Shown piece by piece: positions 12,412 through 25,653 of a DNA stretch of 64,000 nucleotides. The notes under the pieces were generated by a model, which worked only from the letters and a program-made list of their open reading frames with translations, did not search any database and had not been told where the DNA came from. The stretch spans positions 35,418,496-35,482,495 of the forward strand of contig OX352774.1 of NCBI GenBank assembly GCA_947095535.1, in the 5' to 3' direction. How positions within the stretch are numbered: position 1 is the first letter of the stretch; each line of letters begins with the position of its first letter. The translations under genes were made by a program, and so were the position numbers. Source of the stretch: Poecilobothrus nobilitatus (lineage: Eukaryota > Arthropoda > Insecta > Diptera > Dolichopodidae).

Positions 12412-15400
12412 ATGAATAATAATAATGAATATGATTTTAAAGAAAAAAATAAAAATCATATTTTGTGGTTTACATTAACAAAATCACCAACAAAATCATC
12501 AACAACATTATCCTCATCAATATTACCCATAAATAATAATAATAATAATATTAGAAATAATCAACAACAAGATATAAATAGTCAAAAAGAAGATTTAATT
12601 GATGAAACAATTGTTAGTGATTGTAAAAGTGGAAAATTAAATAGAAAATATCAAAAACAACAAAAAAAATCGATTCAACATTCAAAATCGATTATATTTG
12701 ATAAACATTGTGATAATAATCCAACAGATAAAAAATTTAATTTAAATGAAAATCTAAGTCAACTGATAAAAAAAAAACGATATATTATTTTCTTAGTTTT
12801 TCTTATACTTGTATTCTGTTTTAATTCTTCAACAATAATGACATGGTCAACAACAGAAAAAATACCAGTTGTACATAATTCTCATGTGTCAGGAATAAAA
12901 GGTATTTATACTGACATATATGTATTTATTTAATAAAATAATATTGTAATAATCTCATATATATTATAAAATGTCAAATATGATTTTAATTTTATATACA
13001 TACAATAATTAAAGTATATATTATATATTTAAAATTAATATATATATTGTTAATTGGAAAAAGAAATCAATTATTTATTAAAAATAATAATACTATACGG
13101 AGAGACTGTGTGTTATCTGTGTCTTTCTATGATTCATACATTTTATTTTATTTGTTTTTCTATATTTATTTTTATTTATTTATTTTATATACTTGTGAGT
13201 TTAAATTCTTTAGAAATATGAGAATTGAGAACTGTAAAGTGATTTATCTATTTCTATAACGCTTTCCGTGGTAACATTGTTCAACAGTGTTTTTCTGACA
13301 TGTTGATTTTTCTTATGTACACATTTTATTTCATTTTTAAATTTCACTAATTGCTTTAATTAGCTAATCTTATCATAATTTATGTCATATATCCTTTATC
13401 ATTTTCGAGATAATTTAATAAATGTTAACTTGGTATAATGCAGTCAATTATATACGTGTAATGTGTATACTAAAATTATAATTAATAATCATATTGTAAA
13501 ATATAAAAAAATAATAAAATAATGCTTGTATAAGATAATAGATGGCGTAGAAATAAGGAAATATTTCTGTCTCATTTAAGATTACAATAGCTGCAGTCAA
13601 GTAATCTTAACGGCTTAGTTAAATTAATGATCCTAAGAACTGAAGCTTAGTCAAATATATGAATAATTAATTCCTTAATGGATGCCCTATGCGCCCTTAT
13701 AGAAGTGGGAAGAAAAAAAAATGCTAGTACAAAATATTATTAATTTTGAATATAGTACATAATATTATTTTTTACATATATATTTTGTAATTACATTATT
13801 CTTTTTGGTCACAAAGAGGATTTATTAAGAATATAGAGCAGTGCAGTATTTAAATGAAAATTTAGTCAGTTAATAAGCCATGTGCTTAACCATTGGGTAA
13901 GCACATAAACGAAACTTAATTTGTTTTTTATTTAATAATTTTAATTTTATCTTATTTTATTTTATTTTTTATTTTTTTTTCTATTGACAGAACAATCCGT
14001 ACAATTTTTAGCACATTTCCAAAAAAAATTTGAAAAAATGTGCCTATTAGTTTCACTCTGTCCGTCAGTCTGTCCATCTGTTTACAAAATTTCTACACAG
14101 TTAAAGGTAGAGAAATAAAATTTTAACCATGGGTAGGCCTCATAAAAAAAATAATGTTGTAAAACAACTTTTTCATGTAACCCCCTCCATTTTGGAGCCA
14201 CAGGCCCTCAAACTTTGAAAAAGTCCTATTTTAAATTCGTATATCTTATGTTCTACTTAACATTTTTTCAATCTGAAAATACCATTCGACTGAATTTTTC
14301 TTTACCTTTATAAATCAATATCAAAATTATATACGTTTTTTTAAATTTAGTATTTAAATTTACCGTTATGTGAAAATTATTATCTTAACCAAAAAATGTT
14401 TACTTTAATATGATTTCAAAAAAAATGTTTGTTTCAATATTTTAATGTTAAATGTTTCAATGTTTAAATTCACTCTAATAAAAAAAATGTAAGTTTAATG
14501 TTTAATTCAATTTTATAAAAATAAATGTAAATTCACTGGGTTTATAAATAACGCACTGTTATTTAAGTCCTTAAATTAAAAACGCACTGTTTTATTTCCA
14601 ATTATTTTAATTATTTTATTTTAATAATTTTCTTACGGCTCTACGATAACGATTATCTTAATAACTTCGGCAAACTTTTATATAGGAACTTGAAATTTTG
14701 AGACAACAAAGAACTTTTAGAATTAGTACATATAAGTAAGTTTTCTCAGAAATTGTTTTTATGCCGCCTTCTGTTTAAGAGCAATTACGGCTCAAAAATT
14801 GAATAAGTATTTGTTATTTTTGGACACCTGTAACTTAGCCACCTGTACACATTCTTTTTTGGCAAAACAAAAAAGTGAAAGCTCCTGTAATATATTTTTA
14901 CGTGTGTTAACGGTTTCTTTTAGTTGCATAGGGTTCCACTGTTACATTCTCCCAAAATTGCAAAAAAAGCCCTATTTTTAGAAGTATATATCTCAGACTC
15001 TGTGTAGAAGTTTTACAATCTAAAAACGCTATAAGACTGAACATTTTTTTAACTCTATAAAACAATATCATACAATATCATCAAAATTATACAATATTTT
15101 GTAATTTACATTACAAATTAATTTATTGAATTATAAATTGTTTCAATGTATGAATTCTGAAATAAATTTGATATTTAATTAATAGTACGGCATATTTATT
15201 ACTGACATTTTACATACTTTAATTATTCCTAATAAAATACTGTTAATATTAATACCACAACTAGTACAAAAGATTTTATATATATAATTCTAAAATTATT
15301 TAGTCAATTGAAATTTGTATTACAAAAATACTAATGACAACAGCAACCTAATCAAATAATCTAACACAGTTGTATTATTTGATAGCAGTAGATACTATTG

Positions 15401-18400
15401 ACAATATTAAAAATTATAATAATAAAAATAATAAACTAATAACTGTCATAATAATAATAATCATTAATAATTAGTATAATGAAAATAAAATAACAACTAT
15501 TATAAGAAGTATAAAACCTAAAATAAATTAGATGAGAAAATTAATAAAAATAATAAATCCAACGAATTTAATATTCCTCCACCAGGATATCTTGTTTGGA
15601 GTGATAAATGTAAAATGCCAAATTTGGATCCATATTCAGCAGATGTTATGCAATATTTTAAAAGAGAAAATTATGAAGGATGTTCATCAGATCAACCATT
15701 GACCAGCGTTCAATTTAATACAACAACAAATAAATATATGTTAAAATTGGATGATAAATTACATGATCAATTAATTAGATATCGTAAGCCATTTAATTGT
15801 TGTTATCAGATTATTGAAAGAAATTATACTGGAGCAGATGCCGATAAACGAACATCGTAAGTAATAAGATATAATATTATGTATTTTAAATATAATTTAA
15901 ATATTCATTTTTAGCAAAAAATTTTGAAAAAATGTGCTTATTAATTTCACTCTGTTCGTCTGTCAGGCAGACAGCCTCGGTATTTACTGGATTTTTTGTG
16001 TAGCCCAACCCATTACGGAGCTATAGCCCTATACAAAGTTTGAAAAACCCCTATCTTTAAATTATTATAACACAGGTTCTATAAGGCATATTTTCAATCT
16101 GGAAACGTCAATAGCTGGTTTTATAAATTTTATAAATAAATATAAAGTTATAATATAATAAATATGTGGCTTTGCCATGCGGTATTTTAATATACCGTTA
16201 AGTCAAACACAATTTTTGCAAAAATTTGGACCCGTTCTATCTTTCAAACGGTTTAACTTGGAAACTTGAAATTTTGAAAGGAGTTAGATTTTTGGAAATA
16301 AGTATGAGTTATTTCAGGGAATATTTTTGTGTCGTTAGGAGCTGTAAGGGGTCAAAAAATGAAAATTCTCCATTTTTAAACATCTTGGTAACTTGTGTGC
16401 ACCTGTTCAAATTTTTTTGAAGTAATATACAAAAATTAGAGCTCCAACATTATAGTTTTGTTTGTGTTGTTTTCATTATTATTCATAATTTGTATTAATA
16501 AAATACGTAAGTTATATTATTACAAATTTATTTTTCGATATTTTTTAATTTTAGAAATTGGCTTTTTTGAAAACCCTACGTTTTTCCCTTAACTTGTTTG
16601 AATATAAAGTAATATAAAAAATTATAAAAATTTGATATATTTATTTATTGATACTCTCGCTGAAGGGACTTCGGTAGCCTAGTGGATAGGCGTGTGGCAT
16701 ATTAACCGAAGGAGTGTGGGTTCGATCCCTGCACATGTCGTAAGTGTTTTTTTCTTTATTTACCCCCCTTACGACCAAATATAATGTAAATATTTAGTAT
16801 ATAATATAAACAAAATAAATAATATTAGTATATAATTTAATAATAATATAAAAACCTATAATGGCCGATTTTAAAGGCCGATTTTTAAACCTATTTAATA
16901 GCCGATGGTTCAATAATATTGCATTACATTTATGTATGTAATATTAATATAAATAAAAATAATAAAATAATACTCTCGCTTAAAATACGAGCAAATATAT
17001 ATTATTATACTAATACATAGTCTGTACATTTTGTATGTTTTTAAAAGTCAAAAATTGTTGTCGGAATTTCTGATGTGTAAGGATTTCCAAAGATTCTCTT
17101 CGTTTTATAGGTAAATTTGATTTTATTACCCGACTACCACTTTAGTGCAACAATCAGCAAAAATTATTATTAACAAAACGTTATGTTGAATAGGTACTTA
17201 AAAGAAAATTAAAAAGCAAATAAAGAAAAAAATGTACACGTTTTTTAGCACATTTCCAAAAAAATTTTTGAAAAAATGTGCTTATTAGTTTCACTCTGTC
17301 CGTCCGTCCGTCCGTCTGTTTACAAAACTTCTACACCGTTAAAGATAGAGAAAAAAAATTTTAACTATGGGTAGGTCTCATAAAAAAAATAATTTTGTGG
17401 AACAACTTTTTCATGTAGCCCCCTAAATTACGGATCTGCAGCCCCTCAAACTTTGAAAAAGCCCTATTTTTAAATGTATATATCTTATGTTCTGCTTAAG
17501 ATTTTTTCACTCTGAAAACGTCATTCGACAGGTTTTTTTTTACCTTTCTAAATTAGTATCAAAATTATACATTTTTTTAAATTTAGTATTCAAATTTACC
17601 GTTATGTGAAAACCAAATTTTGCATGATTTTTCTATCTTCATAACTTCGGAAAGCTTTAAAATAGAAACTTGAAATCTTGAGGCAAGAAAGAACTTTTAG
17701 AATTAGTATAAGTTTGCTCAGAAAATTTTCTTGGGCCACCCCCTGTTTATGAGCTATTAGGGCTCAAAAATTGAAAATTTGCTATTTTTAAACACCTGTA
17801 GCTTACGAACCTGTACACATTTTACTTCGGAAAGATATAAAATTAAAGCTACAGTAATATATTTTAACGTGTGTTAAAGGTTTATTTTAGTTATATAGGG
17901 TTTCAGAGTTACAGCTCTTCAAACTGGCGAAAAAGCCCCATTTTCAGATGTATATATCTCAGGGTCTGCGTAATAGTTTCACGATTCTAAAACCGCCAGA
18001 AGACCGGAAATTTTATTATCTACATGAAGCAATATTAAAATTATGCAATATTTTGTAATTTATTATTCAAATTTACCGTTATGTGAAAACCACATTTTGC
18101 ATGAAATTTGTTTTTTGATAACTCCGGCATACCTTTAGATAGGAACCTGAAATTTTGAGACAAGAAAAAACTTTTAGAATTTAGAATTTTTTTGCACCAC
18201 CCCCTGTTTAAGAGGCATTAGGGCTGAAAAATTGAAAATTTGCTATTTTTAGGCACTTGTAACTTAAGCACCTATACAAATTTTTCTTCGGCAAGACATA
18301 AAAATTAAAGCTCCAGTAATATATTTTTATGTTAAAACGTGTGTTAACGGTTTTTCTTAATTATATAGGATTCCGAACTTACAGCCCCTCAAAATTCCAG

Positions 18401-21138
18401 AAAAATCATATTTTTTATTTTTTTTTTATTACAAAAAATTTCTTAAGTTTTATTTTTTAAATTTTCAAATTTTTGTGCAAGTCACAATTCTAAACAGTTT
18501 GTATTGTCTTTTGGAAGTGTGCGCTTTTAAAAACCGTTGGTTTATATTCTACTTTGTTTATTTATTATTTTAAATTTTTCATCTAAGTAACTTATGACCG
18601 GCACTTTTATATGCACAGTAAAACGGTCGCCAAAATTCAAGAGCGAAAAATAACATTTTTTATTGCATTTCAAAAAAAAAATACCTATATAAAAAAATTT
18701 TTTCAAATGCTCGTAAATTTATTATTATTTAAAATTATTATTCATAATATTGGTATGTATATATTAGCTTTTAACTGAAATTCATAAAACTTGAATTTAA
18801 TATAATAACTATTTTTTTAAAAATGTTTCAATTCTTAAAGTCACAAATGTGCGCTTCATGCAAAAACAAGTAAACGTTTATCTATTATTCAGTTCTTTTT
18901 CTATTAATATTGTTTAAATTTTATTTGCTCATTAATTAAATTTAATGACTAAACATTTTTTTTGTGTTCACATTTCATTCTTCGGTATTTTATGATAATA
19001 ATAAGTACCTATTAACTTATTAAAAAATAATAATAACATGTAAGAGAAGCATATCATATAATTTATATTTTTCAATTTAAGGAACAAACATTTTTTTCTG
19101 TTCCTTAAATTTTTATATTGTTAATTGTTATGTCTTATGTCATGTTTGTTATCTGCCTGTACTGTGTAGTCTGTCTGTACTACTACTACTACTACTACTA
19201 TACAGATATTGATAATGGCTAATAAGTATGTATAACGCACAATGTATTATTACATATTTAATTTTTCGTAAATTTGAATGACATTTTTAACTGAATGACA
19301 AATAATAACTTTGGTGTATAAGCCAAAATACATTTCTAACTATTTGTGACACGTATAAAATAGTCTACATTTATATACATATACGTTTATTCCATAATAT
19401 GTTGCTTTTCTACACATTTTGTCATGTTGTTTAAACTGATTTGATCAAATCAGCACAAAAAGAAAAATTTATCATTTATGTTAAAAACCACCTTAAAATA
19501 AAGCCATTTCCTGTTAAAATTAAGTTTTTCTTGTTTATATTTTTTAAACAGATTAAGCGCTTGTTTAAGTTTTACAAAAACAATTCAACTGGAGCCAACA
19601 TCAGAAAATATTTTAGTGAAATGTAAAAGTGGTGGAAAACAAACATACATTCATGGACATGCTATGATGCCAGAAAAACCAGAAGTTCGTGAAAGATTAG
19701 ACAGTTGGAAAGCAAATGATACAGCAAAACCTATAAGTGTTCTATTATTGGGTGTTGATAGCATATCTAGGATAAATTTAATTCGTGCCATGCCAAAAAC
19801 AGCCCAATTCTTATATGACAATGATTGGTTTGAATTAAGTGGTTACAATAAAGTAAGTTATTTAAAATTTCAATTATTATTTGAATATAATATGTAACAT
19901 TTATTTATGTTTTCTTTTTTAAGGTTGAAGATAACACATTTCCAAATTTAATGGCCATATTAACAGGTTATAATCTTTCAAATGCATACGAAATATGTAA
20001 ACCAATTGTTGTTGGAAAATTAGATAAATGCCCAATAATATGGAAAACATTTCAAAAGTATGGTTATGTAACAGCATATGGTGAAGATGAAGTATCAATT
20101 AATACATTTAATTATGCAAAATTAGGATTTGAAAAACCACCGGTCGATCATTATTTGAGACCATTTTTAATTGAAGCTGAAAATAATTTTCATAAACGTT
20201 ATAAATCTGGTTTAACATTTTGTTTAGGTTATCAACATTCAGCTGATTATATTTATGATTATGCGTTAGAATTAGCCACTCGATATAAAAATGATCCATT
20301 CTTTGGTTTATTTTGGACAAATACATTCAGTCATAATGCAATAAGTGATTGTTCATCAATGGATTTTAAAATGGTTGAATATTTAGAGAAATTTTCTAAT
20401 CATGGTGTATTAAATAATAGTATTGTAATATTATTTAGTGATCATGGTATGCGTTTTGGCCCAACAAGAAAATTTTTATCTGGTTATTATGAGGAACGTT
20501 TACCTTTTATGTTTATATGGTTACCGCTATGGTTAAAAACAAAACATCCAGAATTCGTAAATGCTTTAAGTGTGAATAAAAATCGTTTAACAAATCCGTA
20601 TGATATACATATGACATTAAAAAATATATTAGAATTATCGGGTAGAGTTGAAAAATTACCAAAAGCACCAGATTGTCCAAATTGTCAAACATTATTTAAA
20701 CCAGCACCACAAAGTAGATCATGTGAAGAAATTTCAATTGAAGATCAATGGTGTACATGTACACCTTATAAAAGCATTTATAAAAAATTACCAATTGTGA
20801 AAAATGTAACACTTTTTGCTATTGATTATATAAATAATTATACAATGACGCATAACAACGGCGCTGCAGCATATTTATGTGCTAAATTACATTTACAACA
20901 TGTTTCTACAGCATATAGAGCAATACTAATTGGCGATATGTATCCAGCAAATTTAGAAAGTTATAGAACTGTATTCACAACAAACCCAGGAGGTGGTTTG
21001 TTTGAAGCAACAGTAAGCCATTTCACAGATACAGATTTATTAGAAATTTCTGGCAGTATAAGTCGCTTAAATATTTATGGTAGTGATTCAGAATGTATCT
21101 CAGATGCTAGTATTATAAAATATTGTTATTGTACATAA
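12412..21138 (+). CDS. Gene B: complete DUF229 family type II membrane protein (776 aa)
   Basis: Exons 12412..12901, 15532..15856, 19552..19852 and 19924..21138; all introns GT-AG, phases 1, 2, 0. Residues 1-122 form a long polar N/Q/K-rich cytoplasmic tail, followed by a basic KKKR stop and one membrane segment near residues 124-138; the rest would be lumenal or extracellular. Exon 2 carries the family cysteine motif (SDKCKMPNLDPY, FNCCYQ). Exon 3 has LLGVDSISR (Asp341). Exon 4 opens with VEDNTFPNL (predicted nucleophile Thr377), then TFSHN (His509) and FSDHGMR (Asp545, His546), and ends with CPNCQ/WCTC cysteines. The tail is about 70 residues longer than in C and D. The frame stays open upstream to 12298 without an ATG, so 12412 is the first usable start. 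Possible polyadenylation signal AATAAA at 21187. The catalytic assignment is by analogy to the nucleotide-pyrophosphatase/sulfatase fold; substrate unknown. Confidence 0.9.
13520..13720 (+). repeat. Dispersed repeat of about 200 bp in gene B intron 1
   Basis: Contains ATAAGATAATAGATGGCGTA, ACGGCTTAGTTAAATTAATG and GAAGCTTAGTCAAATAT. An inverted relative lies at 33625..33800. There is no coding potential. The remainder of intron 1 before this point, 12902..13519, is AT-rich without identifiable content. Confidence 0.7.
14005..15100 (+). repeat. F2 repeat copy in gene B intron 1
   Basis: Begins at AGCACATTTCCAAAAAAAAT and includes the Gtccg-rich phrase CACTCTGTCCGTCAGTCTG, the CATTTTGGAGCCACAGGCCC module and ACGTGTGTTAACGGTTTC. 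The middle (14390..14600) is interrupted by AT-rich filler, so this copy is longer than others. Confidence 0.72.
15918..16480 (+). repeat. F2 repeat copy in gene B intron 2
   Basis: Starts about 60 bp after the exon 2 donor with AAAATGTGCTTATTAATTTC and CTCTGTTCGTCTGTC, followed by CCATTACGGAGCTATAGCCC and the TATACCGTTAAGTC module. It is more diverged than the 17230 copy. Confidence 0.7.
16662..16969 (+). mobile_element. tRNA-derived SINE with 11-bp target-site duplication
   Basis: A pol III type promoter head is readable: A-box-like CGGTAGCCTAGTGGATAGGC and B-box GTGGGTTCGATCCC. The direct repeat ATACTCTCGCT lies immediately before (16651..16661) and after (16970..16980), as expected for insertion by LINE machinery. 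The 3' part beyond about 16790 is AT-rich. It sits in gene B intron 2. Confidence 0.8.
17230..18560 (+). repeat. F2 repeat, dimeric copy in gene B intron 2
   Basis: The best-preserved F2 copy. After the header (TTTTTAGCACATTTCC, CCGTCCGTCCGTCC) the internal block recurs: AAATTTACCGTTATGTGAAAACC appears at about 17595 and again at about 18070, each followed by the CACCCCCTGTTTA and CGTGTGTTAACGG-like modules. The remaining intron, 18561..19551, shows only AT-rich sequence and a short (TAC)n run near 19180. Confidence 0.75.
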
Positions 21139-21487
21139 AATACACGATCTTGAACTAAGATTGATAGAAACAATATTAACACGAAAAATAAAAAAGTAAA
21201 AAAAACTTTTTTTTGACGTTTTGAATTTGTATTGATCGGACGTGTATTTCATAGCAAAATCAAAATATTAAATTTTTAATATGTATTTTAAATCGTGATC
21301 GCGCTATAGGTTTTGGATTAAGTTAAAATATAAACTTCTTAATTACAAATTCTATACCTATTATAGGTAAGATTATTGCGACAACTCCAACAATAATATA
21401 TTTAAAAGTGAAGTTAATTTAAAAATCTAAAACAGAAATATATAGGAAAAATGAAATATGTATGTATGTACATAGGAAACTTTTATT

Positions 21488-21864
21488 GGCCCTGTTTACA
21501 CTTATTACGATTTCTGTATGCAATGATGTATTCATTCTTGTATTTAAAATGTGCTGCAAAACTCCCTCGTTTACATTAAGTTGTATTTTGCTGTTGCAAC
21601 TTTATATGTGTGGTGTGCGTTAATATTATAACTTATTTTTTTGACCTGATAAAATTTTTTATGGTGCTTTACATATTGGTGACTTGCAACAGCTAAAGCA
21701 GCTAAATTTTCGTTAACAAAAATGAACAAAGGTTTTCGGAATTTTACGCATTTTCGTCTTATTTTTTCGTTTTTAAATTTTTTTTTGGGAGAAGCGAGAA
21801 AGTGGGAAAGAAAAAGAAAAAGTTGCAACTGAATAATGCAACCAGTGTAAACAGGCGGATTAAA
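21488..21864 (-). pseudogene. PIF/Harbinger-like transposon relic with inverted ends
   Basis: The left end CCTGTTTACACT and the right end AGTGTAAACAGG are inverted repeats about 375 bp apart. The minus-strand frame between them (21571..21828) ends with KISYNINAHHTYKVATAKYN preceded by LAALAVASHQYVKHHKK, which resembles the N-terminal region of Harbinger transposases (a W/Y-V-H-P-I-N ... G-x-Y pattern). The rest of the transposase is absent, so this is an internally deleted copy. No clean 3-bp target duplication was found. Confidence 0.5.
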
Positions 21865-21910
21865 CGGTTAATTCATTAAACCAATTAAACTTACTTACAT
21901 ATCTACATTA

Positions 21911-22110
21911 GGGGCCTTGGTAGCCTCGTGGGTAAGAGCGTATAAAATACGCTGTAAACGCCGAGGGAGTGTGGATACGATTCCCACACACGTCGTAGAA
22001 CTTATTCTCCATTACGACATTTACAGCCACGCCTACAAAAGAAAGGCTGTGTAATTTTCTGTTCACATTTATGTGGCAGAGAAATGCAGTAAAAAAACAA
22101 AAAAAAAAAA
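21911..22110 (+). mobile_element. SINE-1, near full-length copy
   Basis: Reference copy of the commonest SINE here: head GGCCTTGGTAGCCTCGTGGG (A-box-like GGTAGCCTCGTGGGTAAGAG), B-box-like GTGTGGATACGATTCCC, body CATTACGACATTTACAGCCA, GAAAGGCTGTGTAATTTTC and CACATTTATGTGGCAGAGAA, ending in a poly(A)-rich tail. Other copies: 6640, 32045, 48100, 53895. It is transcribed by RNA polymerase III when active. Confidence 0.85.
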
Positions 22111-23040
22111 AAAAAATTTTTATATTTAGGTAGGTACATTTCTTTTTATTATTAACAGCTTTTATTGAACTTACTTGTGGTTAAAGGAATCGTGGAATCT
22201 TGCACGCTATTTTAGGCACACTTCCCGTTGAGCTAGAGACTTGAAATTTTGGACACAGTTTAGATTCTGATCACAATACATGATTCTAAGTTATTGATAC
22301 CAACAAACAGTAGTGAAGGTAACTAAATTAGCAAAATAAAATTTTCATACAAAGATATTACAGATTTTTTAACAGAATGAATACAGAGTAAAATAAAAAT
22401 ATGAAATTTTCCTTGACATGTAGTACGTATTTCTTAAGTTGTTGCCTTTTAATTAGCTATGTATATAGCCAAAACTATATGTATATGTGTAATGTATAGG
22501 TGTAATATATAATTTTATACATTTAGTTTATACATTTTTCTTTTTCATGAAACACACAAACAAAGAAACGGCAATCATTTTTTAAATTTTTGTTTGTTGC
22601 ATTATATGAATGTTGTATATAGATATTTACGTCCAATCATAAAGTCCAATATATACACATTTACATAAATATAAGAGTAATGGATTTTTTGTTTACATAC
22701 GATGTAAGACCTACATAATTTTATTAATTCTGTAATGTAGAAAACAACCTATCGAACTTTTGTTTTTTTTTTTCAATATTCATCGTCATTTTTTTTGTGT
22801 TATTTATGTTTTACTTGAGTTAAATGTAAAGAAATATTTGGATAAAAGAATTTTTATTATTTACAGGTTAAATATTATGCTTAATGCTTGATTACATACC
22901 TACTTAAATGTTTGTATGTACATATGTATACAGTATGCCTATTTAAATTGAAATTATGCGTTTCATTTAAAACTAAAAAGTATGAAATAAAATAATGTAA
23001 AAGTTTTTTAAATAGTACGTACATACATACTTTAAAATGG
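22111..23040. other. Intergenic AT-rich DNA
   Basis: No coding exon or recognised repeat. There are frequent alternating TATGTA/TACATA tracts, typical of background in this genome. Confidence 0.5.
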
Positions 23041-23044
23041 GTTG

Positions 23045-23175
23045 GGTTCGAAATCCCAAAGTCGAAATCCCAAAATCAAAATCCCAAGCCCAAAATCCCA
23101 AAAAAAATAATCCCAAATTTCAAAATCCCAAGTTACAAAATCCCAATGTTACAAAATCTCAGAATTTCAGAATTT
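23045..23175 (+). repeat. Degenerate minisatellite, unit about 9-12 bp
   Basis: Repeats of the theme CAAAATCCC (for example AAAATCCCAAGCCCAAAATC) run through the block and decay to AGAATTTCAGAATTTCG at the end. A 69-residue lysine/proline-rich frame covers it only because the repeat lacks stops. Confidence 0.8.
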
Positions 23176-24308
23176 CGAATATACATATAATAATAAATAT
23201 TTTGCAAACGACGTATATCTCATTCTGTAACCAACATCCCTTTTAATTATTTTTTTTATATATATATTTCAACAACAATGAACTATAATGAAATATTAAA
23301 TTTTATAACAGACTTTTTTTAAAACAAAAAAAAATTTACCGATTTTAAATAACTGCATTTGTGTGCCAACTTCTTTCTAAGAGTATACATATGAACATAC
23401 ATATGTAATTGTATATTTTAAATAAATTTTATAATTCACACAAAAAAAAATAAATATTCACACATACATACATTACATATTTTTATAAAAATTACAAATT
23501 AACTTTTTTCTTTAACTTCAGTTTAAACTCAAGTAAATAACAAAAAAAAATTAAGTATTGACGGACAATTGAGTATTGAGTATTTTCAGTACTCATAAAA
23601 AAAAAACAAAAACAAAAGTCGAATAATTTGCTACATTACAAAATTAAATGCAGCCATTTTTAAGAAAAGAATAAATACTATGATTACATTATGAGAATTC
23701 GCCTATAAGTTTTTGAAATGAGAATTCGCTTAAATGAAAAGAATATTATGTATAATGTACATATTAACAAATGATAAATTATTAATATTGGTATCGTATT
23801 ATAACATTACAGAATTAATTTACAGATTAATTTAGAAAAAAATGTATAGCTATACCTATTGTTATACGGAAATATAGAATCTTATCTACGTATCTACAAT
23901 CTACACACTAAATTAGGAAATCAAGGAAATTTGATTAAAAGAGCTATAACTTGAAAATCATTGGTCCGATTTATATGGTTAATATCTTATTAGATTAATA
24001 AAAAAAATGTTTAACAATTTATACTTTAATTTATGATTACTGTTAGAAGATATGTATGTACGTTACTACAGTATGTCTCACACATAAAATACACATACAT
24101 ATGTACCTATGCACATTCCATATTTAAAAACTAAAATAAAAAAATACAATTTAATAGGTACTTCTTCATGATTTAAAAGGATAAAATAAAATAATAATAA
24201 AAAAAATTTTTAGAAAACAGCTTTTTTTGAACTAAAAAGTAGAAAATAAATTTTTTATTGCGAATTTTTCTGTAATTTTCTAAATTATATTGTTACAATG
24301 GAAGTTTC

Positions 24309-24531
24309 TTTAAAAAAATTTATCTCAATATAGCATTTATATATGTACATAATATGTATGTATGTGCCATAAAGCCTGTGAAATTAAAATAAAAGCTGAA
24401 GGCATTAAAAGCATAACTATAAACTTAAATTCTGAAAATATTGCCTCCTACTTTTATATTAATTTCACGGGCTTTATGGCACATATGTATGTACATATAT
24501 AAATGCTATATTGAGATAATTTTTTTTAAAG
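24309..24531. repeat. Long near-perfect hairpin (about 220 bp)
   Basis: The left arm (TTATCTCAATATAGCATTTA, then ATATGTACAT..., GTGCCATAAAGCC) is repeated as reverse complement in the right arm (GGCTTTATGGCAC ... TAAATGCTATATTGAGATAA). The arms are roughly 95 bp with a short loop around 24415..24440 and small indels in the TATG tracts. Likely a foldback MITE; transcription would yield a long hairpin RNA. Confidence 0.85.
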
Positions 24532-25653
24532 ATTTTTATTATTATTTTATTTTAAAAATTAAATCAAACCCCTATAGTTACAATATCAATAGACTTATAA
24601 TATTGAAATAAAATTCCTACTGTTTTTTTTTTTTTTTTATTTTTAAATTTAATTTTATCAAAGTTATATTAATTAAACAATCAAACACTTTTTTAAACAC
24701 AATCTTATTTGAATAAATACATTAACATACATACATGTATATACACATGTGTACATACACTAATTTCTCTTCAAACATAAAAAAAAAAATCATACCTACA
24801 TGTTCATACATAAAAAATCTTGAACAGCATCAGAACAGCATGTACAATATTTTCAACATATTTATAACATAATATTTGAGTGTTTTGAAAGTAAACAAAT
24901 TTGGATACAATAAAAATTAATTAAAAAAAATTATAAATAGCTAAATATAATAATTTTTGTTATAGAAACTTCCCATCAAGAATTTATAGGTAAATAAAAT
25001 ACACACTTTAGAATACTTTCTTAACTGTTAAACAGTTTACTGTACCAATATTGAATAGTATTCAATTCAGTGTTAAACAAATATTTAAAATAGTGTTACC
25101 TATATCGAGAATTACAAATAGTGGTAGTACATGCGAAATTAACAATAAGCTACTTAAATATAAATACATATATTTATGAAAAAGTGACAAAGGAAAATTT
25201 AATGTTTTCTCTTTTATAATAATATCTTTAATATATTTTATACTATTTTTAAAATTTACTACAAACTTTTTAATCTGCTTAATTTTAAAATTTTCTTAAT
25301 TAATTAATTTTATGGAGCAGCGGTTCTTAAACTTTATACTTCGCGGACCACGGATTAAAAAATCTGAAATCTGCGGACCACCGAATTAATTTTACTTCAT
25401 TAGATTGCTTTGGTTTGATTGTTTTTATTTTGAATATTTTTTTAAAACCGTTAAATTTAAATATTTATAAAGTGTATGCATACATATATGATGTAAATTT
25501 ATATGCACAGGGTAAAGGACACAGGGCTACATAGCCCCTAGTCAGTTATATATTATATAATGATCTGGCTACTAGATGTTATTGAAATTTAATGATTTTT
25601 TAAAAAATATTTTCATATTTTGAAAATTTCAAAATTTGAATTATTATTAAAGG

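Noticed and set aside
23037..23246. 69-aa ORF rich in NPK repeats
   Set aside because: Translation of the CAAAATCCC minisatellite; no start context or homology.
23037..24530. CRISPR-like spaced repeats
   Set aside because: Repeats are irregular minisatellite or TATG/TACA tracts without constant spacing; the window is eukaryotic.
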